A stretch of 64,000 nt of DNA, from contig JAOZID010000004.1 in assembly GCA_026014465.1 (NCBI GenBank), positions 124,001 to 188,000 on the forward strand, read 5' to 3'. Below are positions 30,957-40,698 of this stretch, piece by piece. Every line of letters starts with the position of its first letter. Position 1 is the first letter of the stretch. The notes under the pieces are model-generated. The model was not told the DNA's origin and did no database searches. It was given only the letters and a program-made list of their open reading frames with translations. The DNA comes from Candidatus Bathyarchaeota archaeon (GTDB taxonomy: Archaea; Thermoproteota; Bathyarchaeia; Bathyarchaeales; Bathycorpusculaceae). Both the position numbers and the translations under genes were made by a program.

Positions 30957-33647
30957 CTATTTTTTCCTGCGTGCTACAACGATTACTGCTGCTAACGCGG
31001 CTACTATCAAGACTGCAACTGCAATTAGAACCTCCATGGGCAGAACTGCTGCATCTGGAGACCCTGAGGGTTCGTTTGATGCTGAGCCAACGCCTACAAC
31101 TGTTTGACCGCTTGAAGCATAGTATGAGTTGGTGCCTTCAAAGGTTGCAACGATTGTGTATGCGCCTTCGTTTTGTGGTGTCCACATGGTCTTGAATATG
31201 CCGCTCATATCGCTTGTTACGGTGCCTATGGTTTGGGTGTTGCCTGCTTCGTCAATGGCTGTTAGTTTCACTGGAACGCCCTGTGCGTTATCTGGCATTG
31301 CTTGTTGTTCGTGGAGGTACTCCATCCATTTTTGCATGAATTGGTCTGCAATTGCTGGTGTATTGGGTGCGCCTGGGGATTGGTCGGTTATTGTGCCTTT
31401 GATGAGTACTGCTGTGTTCTTTGCTACGGTTATGTCGGGTGCTGAGACAGTTACTGCTGTTTGTCCTTTGCCAAAGCATTGTATGTTGTTGTTGTAGTGG
31501 TTCGCACATACGAGGTAGCCGTCTGCTACTGCAATTCCATCAGCCCACGTTTCTATCTTCCAGGCTTCATTGCCGCTGTATGCATCAACGCATCGCAAGT
31601 ATGATCCGCGCCATAGAGGCTTTGTCGGTGAATGCTCTGTTGAGTACAAATAGACTTTGCCGTCAGCGATTGTGCCTATGCTAAGTGGGTAATTGCCGTA
31701 GGGGCTTTCATGTCCAACGCTGGGGGCTTCGTAATCCCATTTTAGATTTCCGTCAGCTATGTTGTAGCAGTAGAGAACACCGCCGTATCCGCATGAATAC
31801 ATGTTACCGTATGCGATGGTGCCCCCCATGCCATACATGTCCCATGCACCTTGTGGGTCAGTGGGTCCCCAAAGCATCTCGCCAGTTGTTAAACTGTAGC
31901 CAAACCATTGCATTGTTTCTTTGGAGTAAATTGTCCAGACGTTATCTTCATAGCTAACTGGTCCGTAAATCCACGTTAGGTTTCCTGCAAGTGGGCCTTG
32001 GTATTCTTTGTTCCAAAGCAATGTTGCTCCGTATCCAAGGTTAGAGTTGTTTTGTGGACCGCCATTGTAGGTTGTTACGCCGTAGTCTATGTTTGCTGCC
32101 CATGCACGGAATGTTCCTGCGCCTCCTGTTACGTCACCTTGTGCGGTGGGGTTGTTCCATGAGAATATCATACGTGGTACGCGTTGTGCGTCTTGGAGTA
32201 CTTTGGTGGTTCCAAAGTTCATGGAGTATGATGCAGCGTTGCGCCATACTAGTCCTGGCTCTATTGTTACATTCATTGAGTATCCTGTGTGTAGGGTGTC
32301 TTGGTATGTCCATGCGCCGTTTGTTCCGTCACCTGGCAGCGGGTATGTCATCCATGTGGTATCATTAACTGCGTCAACTACTGCTCCGACGCGGGGTCGC
32401 CATTGGTTAGCGCTGGTGCCTGTTCCTGGGGCGCCAAAGGGCAGTGCTTGAGATGAGTTCCAAGCCAATATGTTGCCCGTTGAAGGGTTGTAGCTGTAGC
32501 GCAGTATGTTTCCGTCTTGGTCAGTTATGCCTATGCCGCCAGGTACGTTCTTTAGGGTCATTATTAGGTTGCCGTTGTCGGGGTTAAGCATGTACCAAGT
32601 ATTTCCTTGGGTCATCCACAGGTATGCAATCATTCCTTCACCGTTAAGTGAATAGTAATGCTGTATTTGACCAAACGAAAGACTTGGGTAGCTAGTGCCA
32701 AGTGCTGGTCCCTCGCCAAAACTGGGGTTACTGGTTACTGGATTGTTGAAGGTGCCGTTGTTGTACCACAATTGTTCGCCTGTCCTCAAATCCATTGCAT
32801 AGTACCCGTATCTTGCAGTCATTGCGTCTGCGGGGGTGTTGTAGTAGATGATGCCGTTCATGATTATTGGGCTTGTCCATGGTCTTTGATAGTCGTCAGT
32901 GTTGTATGGTATGCCTGTCCACTGTGCATCAGCTAAGCCTCCTGGGTGACCTGCTGCAACACCTGGTTGTTCTGCTATGGGTTGAGTCCATACAATGTGG
33001 GCGCTGTTGGGTGCTTGACCTGCAGTTTGGACGTTGCTAACTAGCCAGCTTCCGCCCAACCAGTTACTTGCCAGCTGGGTCCAGCCTCTGTTTTGTGCAT
33101 TTAATGGTCTAGTCCAGTATCCCGTTGTGGGCTCTGGTTCTTGCCATTCAGCTACGGGTTCTTGCGTGACAGTGAGAATCATTGGGGCGCTGGTTGCGGG
33201 TTCAAAGAAGTCGCCTACGTAAGACATGCCCATTGGGTTAGAGCCAGCTGGGGCTCCTAGGGTTTGTCCTGGCCAGTGGAATACGAGTGTGTATTCGCCA
33301 ACTTGGGTCGGAGTGAAGGTGGTGTATGTGGTGCCTACTGAGCCGCTTTCAAATGGGCCTAACTGGCTTTGGGTTCCGTCTGGTGCGGTTACATCAATCA
33401 TGAATCCGCGCCATCGGTCGCCTCCGCTACCTCCTGCTGTTGGAGGAATGCAGTTTAGCCACATGACAAGCAAAGTGTATTCGTTAACTGCTACTGTATT
33501 TGGTGATGCGACGATGTATGCGTATGTTGGTATGCTCCATGGGGGGTCATGTGCATTAGTTGTTGGTATTGCTATTGCAATCGCGGAAAGTGACAACAGT
33601 AAAACTAGTGCAACACTAAATAGTGTTTTATTTTTTTCTTTTGAAAT
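30957..33647 (-). CDS. secreted PQQ-like beta-propeller protein with C-terminal membrane anchor
   Basis: About 896 residues. Repeated aromatic strands (IAYGNMYSCGYGGVLYCYNI, DGKVYLYSTEH, RCVDAYSGNEAWKIETW) are blades of a PQQ/BamB-type propeller. Ig-like segments lie at both ends, and a final hydrophobic helix ends ARRKK. The canonical start would be TTG 33596, inside the signal peptide. Extending in frame to ATT 33647 gives a complete signal (KNKTLFSVALVLLLSLSAIAIA), with GGAGAG 8 nt upstream and a TATA CTTATATAGG at 33705-33714. Probably a cell-surface protein. No catalytic residues are recognisable. Confidence 0.85.
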   Translation of the reverse strand: MSKEKNKTLFSVALVLLLSLSAIAIAIPTTNAHDPPWSIPTYAYIVASPNTVAVNEYTLLVMWLNCIPPTAGGSGGDRWRGFMIDVTAPDGTQSQLGPFESGSVGTTYTTFTPTQVGEYTLVFHWPGQTLGAPAGSNPMGMSYVGDFFEPATSAPMILTVTQEPVAEWQEPEPTTGYWTRPLNAQNRGWTQLASNWLGGSWLVSNVQTAGQAPNSAHIVWTQPIAEQPGVAAGHPGGLADAQWTGIPYNTDDYQRPWTSPIIMNGIIYYNTPADAMTARYGYYAMDLRTGEQLWYNNGTFNNPVTSNPSFGEGPALGTSYPSLSFGQIQHYYSLNGEGMIAYLWMTQGNTWYMLNPDNGNLIMTLKNVPGGIGITDQDGNILRYSYNPSTGNILAWNSSQALPFGAPGTGTSANQWRPRVGAVVDAVNDTTWMTYPLPGDGTNGAWTYQDTLHTGYSMNVTIEPGLVWRNAASYSMNFGTTKVLQDAQRVPRMIFSWNNPTAQGDVTGGAGTFRAWAANIDYGVTTYNGGPQNNSNLGYGATLLWNKEYQGPLAGNLTWIYGPVSYEDNVWTIYSKETMQWFGYSLTTGEMLWGPTDPQGAWDMYGMGGTIAYGNMYSCGYGGVLYCYNIADGNLKWDYEAPSVGHESPYGNYPLSIGTIADGKVYLYSTEHSPTKPLWRGSYLRCVDAYSGNEAWKIETWADGIAVADGYLVCANHYNNNIQCFGKGQTAVTVSAPDITVAKNTAVLIKGTITDQSPGAPNTPAIADQFMQKWMEYLHEQQAMPDNAQGVPVKLTAIDEAGNTQTIGTVTSDMSGIFKTMWTPQNEGAYTIVATFEGTNSYYASSGQTVVGVGSASNEPSGSPDAAVLPMEVLIAVAVLIVAALAAVIVVARRKK

Positions 33648-33704
33648 TTTGTTTTCTCTCCTATTGGTATTTTAAGAAAACACTTTGACGGTATGAATGC
33701 AATG

Positions 33705-33714
33705 CCTATATAAG
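33705..33714 (-). promoter_or_regulatory. promoter of the beta-propeller gene
   Basis: CTTATATAGG on the minus strand is a strong archaeal TATA box. Its predicted start near 33683 leaves a leader of about 36 nt holding GGAGAG (33656-33661). This supports initiation at ATT 33647 rather than at TTG 33596. Confidence 0.6.
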
Positions 33715-33797
33715 ATTTTAGTCAAAAAATCCGATTTGAATTGAAAACTCAAAAATTTGGGCTTATTTCGGGCATAATTTGCGTAATTAACGGTTTT

Positions 33798-34208
33798 TTA
33801 CTTTGCCAAGTCGGCTTCATGCCAAATCACCCCTGACATGCTGGGCATGCTTATTTTGTTATGCACTCGAAAAAGGTGGCTTTTGCAGGAACAGTCCGAA
33901 CAGCCAAACCCCAAAACAGACTCATTTGCCTGTGCAATTTGCTTTGCCACTTGGCATTCTTGCGCTTTATCACCCCGCATATAAAACACCTTAACCACCT
34001 CTACACACTCATCATTTAGCAGATAATCAATATGCCAAAACAGCCGCTTCTCTTTGCGCAAATGCCTCTCTACCCGCTGCCTCAAATTCCTCTGCGCCGA
34101 ACCAACATAGACATACAATCCCTCAACAAACGTCTTCTCACCTAATGCTCCTATCTTCAATGTAACGTCCCTGCCGACTTGGATTAAAAGTGTATAGATG
34201 CCTTCCAA
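33798..34208 (-). CDS. GIY-YIG-type Uri-family nuclease-like protein (DUF123)
   Basis: 136 residues. GIYTLLIQV, then GLYVYVGSAQRNLRQRVERHLR carries the GLYVYVGSA core and Arg typical of the archaeal DUF123/Uri domain, a GIY-YIG relative. In some archaea it is fused to endonuclease III. HIDYLL and a cysteine-rich GCSDCSCKSHLF follow, as in that family. Here it is stand-alone. The activity is presumed but not shown. It is followed by a deoxyribosyltransferase-like gene on the same strand. Confidence 0.85.
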   Translation of the reverse strand: MEGIYTLLIQVGRDVTLKIGALGEKTFVEGLYVYVGSAQRNLRQRVERHLRKEKRLFWHIDYLLNDECVEVVKVFYMRGDKAQECQVAKQIAQANESVLGFGCSDCSCKSHLFRVHNKISMPSMSGVIWHEADLAK

Positions 34209-34254
34209 TTTGATGCCCTGCCTGTTTGGGTTTGGATGTGCTGGATGTGGGTGG

Positions 34255-34677
34255 TTAGGTTTTTTGCATGTACTGTTTTAGGGTGGGTTTTAGTTCGTTG
34301 AAGCTTTTTATGACTTTGTCGGCGTGCACTACAACCCATGGGCTAAGGCATTGCATGTCTGAAACTACGATGATTGTTTTGCCTTTTCGTTTGGCGTAGA
34401 ACAGTTCCATGCACGCACCCGCAGAGAGCTTAGGCAAGTAGACCACCATGACGTCGCATCGGTCAGCATCATCCAAATCGCGCTGAACAAAACCCGAAGC
34501 AGGAACCTTATCCCACCAGCAGGGCTCCTCCTTGTTATACAGAACTTTCTCGCGCAGCCACGGATCAATAACTTCGCAGCCCAGTTCCCTGCAAATCTTG
34601 GTTACGGTTTCGCGGTATTCCTGATTGTTCTCCATGCCCTGTATTGGTCCTGATATGAAAACTTTCATGGCGCTCAC
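34255..34677 (-). CDS. nucleoside 2-deoxyribosyltransferase-like protein
   Basis: 140 residues. The flavodoxin-like N-terminus MKVFISGPIQGMENNQEY, then DLDDADRCDVMVVYLPKLSAGACMELFYAKRKGKTIIVV, match the NDT family. The acidic Glu in ACMELFYA is at the position of the family nucleophile. Members transfer or hydrolyse deoxynucleosides; many archaeal members are uncharacterised. The start is ATG 34677 or ATG 34668. A role in nucleotide cleanup beside the Uri-like gene is speculation. Confidence 0.75.
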   Translation of the reverse strand: MSAMKVFISGPIQGMENNQEYRETVTKICRELGCEVIDPWLREKVLYNKEEPCWWDKVPASGFVQRDLDDADRCDVMVVYLPKLSAGACMELFYAKRKGKTIIVVSDMQCLSPWVVVHADKVIKSFNELKPTLKQYMQKT

Positions 34678-34718
34678 GGTTTTCTAGGGTTGCTGGCGAT
34701 TTAACATTTTCCCATTGG

Positions 34719-36788
34719 CTATTCAAGCAGCTTTAGCATTTGCTGGGGGCTGTTAGTGGGCGGCAGGCAGCTTTGACCGCGGCAAACATACGCTGTAGCT
34801 TTTCCCTCCAACTGCTTGTACTCGTCTGTTTCCTCTGGCTGTTTTTGGGAAACCGTCAAATTCGGCAAATACACGCTCTGCAACGCTTTACGCATCTGCT
34901 CCATGCCCTCATCGTCTTTGGCTCCAACCAAAACCACGTTACCCGCGTTTCCCACGGCAAAGTCCACGCCTGATAGTATGTACGTGTACGCGGCGGGTGC
35001 GCCTTGTACTTCTTGGGCAAAAGTTCTAATGAGCTTGCTTGCCATGTCCTCGTAGGCGGGTTCATCAAGCAGCCTTGAGAGTTTTTGCAGGTTCAAAAGC
35101 GCCACCGAGTTGCCCGATGGGAACGCGCCGTCGTATACCTGCTTTATTCGGGGCATAGCACTTGGTTTTTGCTGCTCTGTCAAGTAGAATCCCCCATCTG
35201 CTTCGTCCCAAAACTTCTGGGTCATGATTTTGGTTAGCTGTGAAGCCGCTTGCAGGTACTTTTCTTCAAACGAAGCCTCATAAACCTCTATGAGCCCAAA
35301 TACGACAAACGCGTAATCATCCAAGAAGCCCTCGATTGCTCTTTCACCTTCCATGTAGCGATGATACAAAACGCCTTCACTGCTGCGCATGTCCTTTAAG
35401 ATAAAATCTGCAGCTTTTATGGCGGCTTGCAAATACTGTTTCTCCCCAAAAACTTTGCTTGCCTTAGCCAAAGCGGCAATCATCAAGCCGTTCCAATCCG
35501 TCAAAACCTTCTCGTCCTTCGTTGGATGCACACGGTTCTTTCTCACCTGATACAGCGTTTGCTGGATTTTGTCTAACTTGCCGATAAGCTCATCAACCGA
35601 TAAACCTGTGCTGGCGGCTATGTCTTGGATGGGCTTTGGGAGATGCAGTATGTTCTTGCCTGTTCTTGTACGTGTGGCCGCTTCCACGTAGTTGCCTTCC
35701 AAAGACAAGCCAAAAAGAGAAACCGCCAACTTTGCATCCTCAACGGATACTGCCTCCTTTACCTCTGGAAGCGTCCACAAATAAAACCTGCCCTCTTCGC
35801 CTTCGCTGTCAGCGTCCTCTGCCGAATAAAACACGCCTTCTTTTGCGGTTAGGTCTCTAAGGACGTATTCTATGGTTTCTTTGGCTGTTATTTTGTATTT
35901 GCCTGCTTTTGTGGCTTGGTACGCTTCGGTGTAGGCTAGGGTTAGCCATGCTTGGTCGTAGAGCATCTTTTCAAAATGTGGAACTAGCCAATTCGCGTCG
36001 GTGCTGTAGCGGTGGAACCCAAACCCGACTTGGTCAAAAATGCCTCCTCGCCGCATCTGCCCCAATGACTTCTCCACCATCTCTAACGCTTCCTTGTTGC
36101 CTGTTCTCTTGTAGTACCTGAGCAGAAACATTAGCGTGTGTGCTCGGGGGAACTTGGGGGCACTGCCAAACCCGCCTCTCTCAGCGTCAAAATCGTACCT
36201 GAGCTGCTCAAAAGCCTCATCCAACTCCGCCACGCCAAGCTCAGACACGGGGCTTCTTCTCTGCAACGCTTCTATCTTACTCTTAACATCCGCGCCAACA
36301 ATATCCAAATGCCTCTGCTGCATACCCCAAACCTGCTGTATCTGTGGAATCAACTGCATAAGCCCTTTCATGCCGTACCTGCCCTCTTTAGGGATGTAGC
36401 TGGCGGCAAAAAACGGGTTCAAATTTGGCGTCATTATAACGTGCAGGGGCCATCCGCAGCTTTGCCCGATTTCTTGGCAGACCGCCATGTACGCTGCGTC
36501 GATGTCGGGTCTTTCTTCGCGGTCAACTTTTATGCAGACAAATGTTTTGTTGAGGAGCTGGGCAACTTCTGAGTCTTGGAAGCATTCTTTTTCCATGACG
36601 TGGCACCAGTGACAGGCAGAGTAGCCTATGCTCAAAAAGATGGGTTTGTTTTCCTTTTTGGCTTTGTCTAAGGCTTCTTGGCTCCATGGGTACCAGTCTA
36701 CGGGGTTGTAGGCGTGCTGGAGCAAATACGGGCTTTTTTCGTGTATGAGTTTGTTGGGTTTTCTTTCTGGGTTGGGGTTTGCTTGCAT
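34719..36788 (-). CDS. thioredoxin-domain protein of the YyaL/SSP411 (DUF255) family
   Basis: 689 residues, full length for the family. The N-terminal thioredoxin-like domain begins [24 protein letters not shown] and has Cys59-His-Trp-Cys62 in [10 protein letters not shown] long alpha/alpha-barrel resembling N-acylglucosamine epimerase/glycosidase folds follows ([41 protein letters not shown]). The biochemical function is unresolved in the family. It is widespread in bacteria, archaea and animals. The start is ATG 36788. No partner gene is obvious. Confidence 0.93.
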   Translation of the reverse strand: MQANPNPERKPNKLIHEKSPYLLQHAYNPVDWYPWSQEALDKAKKENKPIFLSIGYSACHWCHVMEKECFQDSEVAQLLNKTFVCIKVDREERPDIDAAYMAVCQEIGQSCGWPLHVIMTPNLNPFFAASYIPKEGRYGMKGLMQLIPQIQQVWGMQQRHLDIVGADVKSKIEALQRRSPVSELGVAELDEAFEQLRYDFDAERGGFGSAPKFPRAHTLMFLLRYYKRTGNKEALEMVEKSLGQMRRGGIFDQVGFGFHRYSTDANWLVPHFEKMLYDQAWLTLAYTEAYQATKAGKYKITAKETIEYVLRDLTAKEGVFYSAEDADSEGEEGRFYLWTLPEVKEAVSVEDAKLAVSLFGLSLEGNYVEAATRTRTGKNILHLPKPIQDIAASTGLSVDELIGKLDKIQQTLYQVRKNRVHPTKDEKVLTDWNGLMIAALAKASKVFGEKQYLQAAIKAADFILKDMRSSEGVLYHRYMEGERAIEGFLDDYAFVVFGLIEVYEASFEEKYLQAASQLTKIMTQKFWDEADGGFYLTEQQKPSAMPRIKQVYDGAFPSGNSVALLNLQKLSRLLDEPAYEDMASKLIRTFAQEVQGAPAAYTYILSGVDFAVGNAGNVVLVGAKDDEGMEQMRKALQSVYLPNLTVSQKQPEETDEYKQLEGKATAYVCRGQSCLPPTNSPQQMLKLLE

Positions 36789-36879
36789 TTTTTCTTTCTT
36801 CCTTTTGGTGAGTTTGATAAATAGTAGAATGTGGTGTCTGCTGTTGGGTGGGTTGTTTGTGTTATTTAAGGGTCACGGG

Positions 36880-37323
36880 TTAGTATTTGACGCTTAAGTA
36901 CAGCAGCACCGAGAGCGCTATAAGCTCAAACGTGTCAGGCAAGAACGCAAACGGTCCCAACCCGAACATGCCAAACCCAAACGCGCCAATCACAAATGGG
37001 CTCCACATTACATCTTTAATTAGGAAGAACACTGAGAAAAGCAGTAGCCCAATGGTGAAGTCTGAACGGGTTTTCAGGTATATGCTCGCATAGTTGATGA
37101 CCAGCACCATCAGAAGGGTTATGTTAATTATAGAGAATACGGTTCGTGCGACGTAGTACAGTTCTATATCTGCAGGGTTAACAAACTGGATAGTCGTGCG
37201 CCTGAACGGGAATCCCTCATACGAGTTTGACTGGCTTATCGTGTAAGCTGTCATTGCAACGGCTAACGCAGCCATCGCTAACAAAATCGAAAGAGCAATC
37301 AGTATCTTCAGGCTTCGGTTCAT
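36880..37323 (-). CDS. small membrane protein paired with a winged-helix regulator
   Basis: 147 residues with four hydrophobic segments (about 8-28, 60-82, 88-108 and 120-145). A hydrophilic loop after the first carries SYEGFPFRRTTIQFVNPADIELYY. It is 29 bp downstream of the ArsR-type winged-helix gene on the same strand. HTH/membrane protein pairs of this kind recur in archaea, where the membrane partner may be the regulated gene. I do not recognise a family and assign no function. Confidence 0.65.
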   Translation of the reverse strand: MNRSLKILIALSILLAMAALAVAMTAYTISQSNSYEGFPFRRTTIQFVNPADIELYYVARTVFSIINITLLMVLVINYASIYLKTRSDFTIGLLLFSVFFLIKDVMWSPFVIGAFGFGMFGLGPFAFLPDTFELIALSVLLYLSVKY

Positions 37324-37352
37324 ATACTTCCCCTTTTGTTGTGCTTCCTTTT

Positions 37353-37655
37353 CTATTTTTTCCAGATTCTCTTCAGAATCTCCTCAAACACGCCATAGTT
37401 CTCCTCCATCGCTTGCGTCAAAAAGTATGTTGCTCCATACTTATCCCCCACCGACGTAACTATCCTGTTCTTCTCCAAAACTTCGAGGTGATACCGCACC
37501 GTTTTGTAATCCACTTTAAGCGCCGTAGCCAGCTGATTCGCGTTCTGGGGGGTCTCACGTACTGTCATGATAATTTTTGCTCGTGTAACGCCGCCTCGTG
37601 TACCTGCGATTAACCAACCCAGCAAGTATTTAAACGGGCGTACATTACTTGGCAT
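37353..37655 (-). CDS. ArsR-type winged-helix regulator
   Basis: 100 residues. Helices ARAKIIMTVRETPQNANQLATAL and VDYKTVRYHLEVLEKNRIV plus the wing SVGDKYGATYFLT give a classic archaeal winged helix covering most of the protein. No metal-binding Cys cluster is seen, so it is not a typical metal sensor. It probably regulates the membrane-protein gene that follows and itself. ATG 37623 is not in frame; the start is ATG 37655. Confidence 0.82.
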   Translation of the reverse strand: MPSNVRPFKYLLGWLIAGTRGGVTRAKIIMTVRETPQNANQLATALKVDYKTVRYHLEVLEKNRIVTSVGDKYGATYFLTQAMEENYGVFEEILKRIWKK

Positions 37656-37847
37656 GTTGAGGGCTCCAGAGGTTCTCCCTCACACCTATTCGTCTCTCGT
37701 AATAAATTTGTTCCCAAATCTTTAAAGCAGCTTCAAGTTGGCATATTCAAATTTTCAGTTAGCACCTTTTGGTTAACTTTGGCAATTCGGGCAAGATTTG
37801 GGAATGATTCTGAAAAACAGTTTTAAACAAAACAGGCTTTCCTTTTG

Positions 37848-37992
37848 AATGAGAGCCCAACTGCAACCTCTCTTGGAAAACAACCCGCAAGATTTCAGAG
37901 CAGCTGGAAGCCTCGCCCCCGTGGTCTCCAGCGCTTTGACGTCTTCGGGTCAAACTAACCCTAACGGGCTATAACTTAGGAGAAATAAAAAC
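37848..37992 (+). promoter_or_regulatory. structured 5' leader of the HtrA-like gene
   Basis: A TATA-like GTTTTAAAC at 37820-37828 predicts a transcript starting near 37848, about 145 nt before the ATG. The leader can form GAGAG/CTCTC (37851-37855/37868-37872), CTGGA/TCCAG (37904-37908/37927-37931) with inner pairing, and TTTGAC/GTCAAA (37935-37940/37949-37954) with a TCTTCG-containing loop. It ends in TTAGGAGAAAT before the gene. It may be a regulatory leader; no known riboswitch class was recognised. Confidence 0.4.
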
Positions 37993-39237
37993 ATGGAAGA
38001 TTCACAGTTTCCGCATTCAAATCTGCCTGCTCCTCCAGTGAAACAGCGAAAAAAGCGTTCACTTGCCATGCCCTTAGCGGCTGTTCTCATAATTGGTTTG
38101 CTCTGCGGCGGCTTAGTCGGGTACTCTCTTAGCTACATCACCTTCGACGAAAAACTCAACGACCTGCAGATGCAGATACAAAACCTTCCCGAGGAATCCC
38201 ACTACACACAGGTCTCTAACACGGAGTATTTTGTGGGCGCGAACGGGTCTCTTTCTGATTTGTATGCACAGGTTAAGGATTCCGTGGTGGTTATTCAGGG
38301 CTTAACTGTGCAGTATGACATGTTTCGCCGTGCCTACTACTCTTCTGTGCAGGGTTCAGGCTTCGTCTACGACTTTGACGGGCAAATGGTGGTCATAACC
38401 AACAACCACGTAGTTGAAGACGTACAAAACATTACCGTGAGTTTCATAAACGGAAACGCCTACCCCGCAACCGTTTTAGGCGCTGACCCCTACGCCGACC
38501 TCGCAGTGCTCTCCGCAGACGCCCCAGACGGGGAATTCACGCCGCTTGAAATCGTTGACTCCTCCACCTTAAACGTCGGCGACACCCTAATCGCCGTTGG
38601 TGGTCCCTACGGCTTGGCTGGAACCATGACCACTGGCATAGTTAGCGCTTTGGGGCGGACAATCTCTGAAGACCTCTCAGGCGGCTACCCCATCGCCAAT
38701 GTCATACAAACCACCACCCCAATAAACGCAGGCAACTCTGGCGGACCCCTGTTAAACAGCAACGGACAAGTAGTTGGCATAACAACTGCAATTGTTAGCG
38801 ACTCTCAAGGGCTCGGATTTGCCATCCCCAGCAGCACGGTGCTACGCGAAATCAGCGACCTAATCTCGGAGGGCTCCTACAATCAGCACCCAACAATTGG
38901 TGCCTCTGGAACTGACATGAACTACGAAATCGCGCAGGTCATGAACGTGAACGTAACCTACGGCTGGTTAATCGCCCAAGTCACCAGCGGTGGACCAGCA
39001 GACAACGCAGGCATACACGGCGGAACCCAACAAACAACCCTCGCCGACAAAACCGTCATAACCGGCGGAGACATCATCATAGCAATCAACAACGTTAGAA
39101 TCACCAGCATCGACGACCTCTCCACCTACCTCGAACAAAACACAACCCCCGGAGATGTCATCAACGTAACCATCGTACGCGAAAACCAAACCCTCACCGT
39201 AGAACTCACCGTTGGAACCCGACCAGCCACAATCTAA
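37993..39237 (+). CDS. HtrA/DegP-like membrane-anchored serine protease
   Basis: 414 residues. An N-terminal cytoplasmic stretch and one transmembrane helix (about 28-50) place the protease outside. The trypsin-like triad is visible: His139 in TNNHVVED, Asp169 in DPYADLAVL and Ser249 in NAGNSGGPL. A PDZ domain covers about residues 305-405 (VTSGGPADNAGI, GDIIIAINNVRI). It should degrade or refold damaged surface proteins. A strong TTAGGAGAAAT precedes ATG 37993. The long structured leader is notable for a stress protein. Confidence 0.92.
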   Translation: MEDSQFPHSNLPAPPVKQRKKRSLAMPLAAVLIIGLLCGGLVGYSLSYITFDEKLNDLQMQIQNLPEESHYTQVSNTEYFVGANGSLSDLYAQVKDSVVVIQGLTVQYDMFRRAYYSSVQGSGFVYDFDGQMVVITNNHVVEDVQNITVSFINGNAYPATVLGADPYADLAVLSADAPDGEFTPLEIVDSSTLNVGDTLIAVGGPYGLAGTMTTGIVSALGRTISEDLSGGYPIANVIQTTTPINAGNSGGPLLNSNGQVVGITTAIVSDSQGLGFAIPSSTVLREISDLISEGSYNQHPTIGASGTDMNYEIAQVMNVNVTYGWLIAQVTSGGPADNAGIHGGTQQTTLADKTVITGGDIIIAINNVRITSIDDLSTYLEQNTTPGDVINVTIVRENQTLTVELTVGTRPATI

Positions 39238-39287
39238 CTAACCCCTTCTCCTCTCCTTTTCTGCGTTTGACGTGCTTTTGCCGCTAT

Positions 39288-39296
39288 TCTTATAAG
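39288..39296 (+). promoter_or_regulatory. promoter of the methylthioadenosine phosphorylase gene
   Basis: TTCTTATAAG near 39288-39297 is TATA-like. The predicted start at about 39318 points to a leaderless message starting at ATG 39321 rather than ATG 39306. Confidence 0.45.
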
Positions 39297-39320
39297 GTCA
39301 AAGCTATGAAGTACGGTTTT

Positions 39321-40109
39321 ATGCAGGCAGAAATCGGAATTATCGGCGGAACTGGTCTTTATGACCCTAAACTGCTTTTGAACGCTCAAGAGGTAGAGGT
39401 TAACACGCCGTATGGTGCCCCGTCGGGTGCTTTTACGGTGGGTGAGTTGGCGGGCAAGCGTGTAGCTTTTTTGGCTAGGCATGGACGCACCCATACCATA
39501 CGACCAACAGACGTTAACTCGCGTGCTAACATGTGCGCTTTCAAGAAGCTGGGCGTAGAGCGTATACTGGCGGTTTCCGCAGTAGGCTCCCTCAAAGAAG
39601 AGTACCAACCAGGAGACCTTGTTTTCACCGACCAATTCATAGACCGAACAACCAAACGTGAGCAGTCATTTTATCCTTCAGGCGGAAAAATCTGCCACAT
39701 CACCGTAGCTGAACCCATGTGTCCCCAACTACGCCAAACCCTAACAACCGTAGCCTCCAAATCAGGCATAAAAGCGCACAACTCCGGAACGTATGTGTGC
39801 ATCGAAGGTCCGCGTTTCTCCACAAAAGCGGAATCTAACCTGTTTCGCAGTTGGGGCGCTGACATCATCGGCATGACCCTTGTTCCTGAATGCGTTTTGG
39901 CGCGTGAAGCCGAAATCTGCTATGCCTCCATTGCTATGGTCACGGATTATGACTGCTGGAAAGACCACGCGGTCTGCACGGGCGACATCATCAGCACCAT
40001 GAAAGCTAACATCGAAAAAGTCAAAAAACTCTTGGCTGAATCTGTTGCCCAGCTTTCCAAAGAGCGAGACTGCATATGCAAAGACGCCCTTAAACAGGCT
40101 TTAATGTAA
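39321..40109 (+). CDS. mtnP: S-methyl-5'-thioadenosine phosphorylase
   Basis: Splits methylthioadenosine (from polyamine synthesis) into adenine and methylthioribose 1-phosphate. AEIGIIGGTGLYDP, FLARHGRTHTIRPTDVNSRANM, VCIEGPRFSTKAES and GMTLVPECVLAREAEICYASIAMVTDYDCW match the MTAP family throughout. ATG 39306 also lies in frame, but promoter spacing favours 39321. The adenine product is the substrate of the next gene, apt, only 12 bp downstream, so the two recycle adenine together. Confidence 0.92.
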   Translation: MQAEIGIIGGTGLYDPKLLLNAQEVEVNTPYGAPSGAFTVGELAGKRVAFLARHGRTHTIRPTDVNSRANMCAFKKLGVERILAVSAVGSLKEEYQPGDLVFTDQFIDRTTKREQSFYPSGGKICHITVAEPMCPQLRQTLTTVASKSGIKAHNSGTYVCIEGPRFSTKAESNLFRSWGADIIGMTLVPECVLAREAEICYASIAMVTDYDCWKDHAVCTGDIISTMKANIEKVKKLLAESVAQLSKERDCICKDALKQALM

Positions 40110-40121
40110 TTGAGGACGAAC

Positions 40122-40649
40122 ATGATGGATTTGAAATCTAAAATAACCTATAACCCCAACTTTAAAGGCGTGTTTTTTTGGGATATAACCCCACTGCTTA
40201 AGGATGGGGCGGCTTTTAAGGAATGTATCGACCAGTTAGCAAATCATTATCGTGGTAAAGATGTTGACGTTATTGTTTCTAATGAGGCGCGTGGTTTCAT
40301 AGTTGGTGCGGCGTTGGCGTATGCTTTGGGCGTGGGTTTTGTTCCTGTGCGCAAGAAAGGCAAGCTGCCGCGTAAATGCATGGAACTCTCGTACGCGAAA
40401 GAATACGAAAGCGACTGCATCGAAATCCATGAAGACGCCATAGACAAAGACGCAAAAGTTTTGCTAATTGACGATTTGCTTGCAACAGGCGGAACCATAA
40501 AAGCAAATATTGAACTGGTTGAAAAACTGGGCGGAAAAGTAGTCGGCATAGGCTTTGTTATTGAGCTGCTTTATCTTGAAGGCAGAAAACTAATTGGCGA
40601 CAAACACGAAATCTTTTCGCTCATAAAATACAAAGACACAAACGTTTAA
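40122..40649 (+). CDS. apt: adenine phosphoribosyltransferase
   Basis: Converts adenine and PRPP to AMP. 175 residues with GVFFWDITPLLKDG near the N-terminus, SNEARGFIVGAALAYALG, PVRKKGKLP, and the PRPP-binding LLIDDLLATGGT. ATG 40122 follows GAGGACGAAC by a normal distance; TTG 40110 would add MRTN and is less likely. It pairs with mtnP for methylthioadenosine recycling. Nothing is missing in the active site. Confidence 0.93.
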   Translation: MMDLKSKITYNPNFKGVFFWDITPLLKDGAAFKECIDQLANHYRGKDVDVIVSNEARGFIVGAALAYALGVGFVPVRKKGKLPRKCMELSYAKEYESDCIEIHEDAIDKDAKVLLIDDLLATGGTIKANIELVEKLGGKVVGIGFVIELLYLEGRKLIGDKHEIFSLIKYKDTNV

Positions 40650-40698
40650 CTTTGCGTGTGGGTTTAGCGGCTAAAAAACGCCGCCCGCATCATATTTT

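Noticed and set aside
33226-33675. Plus-strand frame of 149 codons opposite the beta-propeller gene start
   Set aside because: It overlaps the well-supported signal peptide and first domain of the minus-strand gene and shows no recognisable domain.
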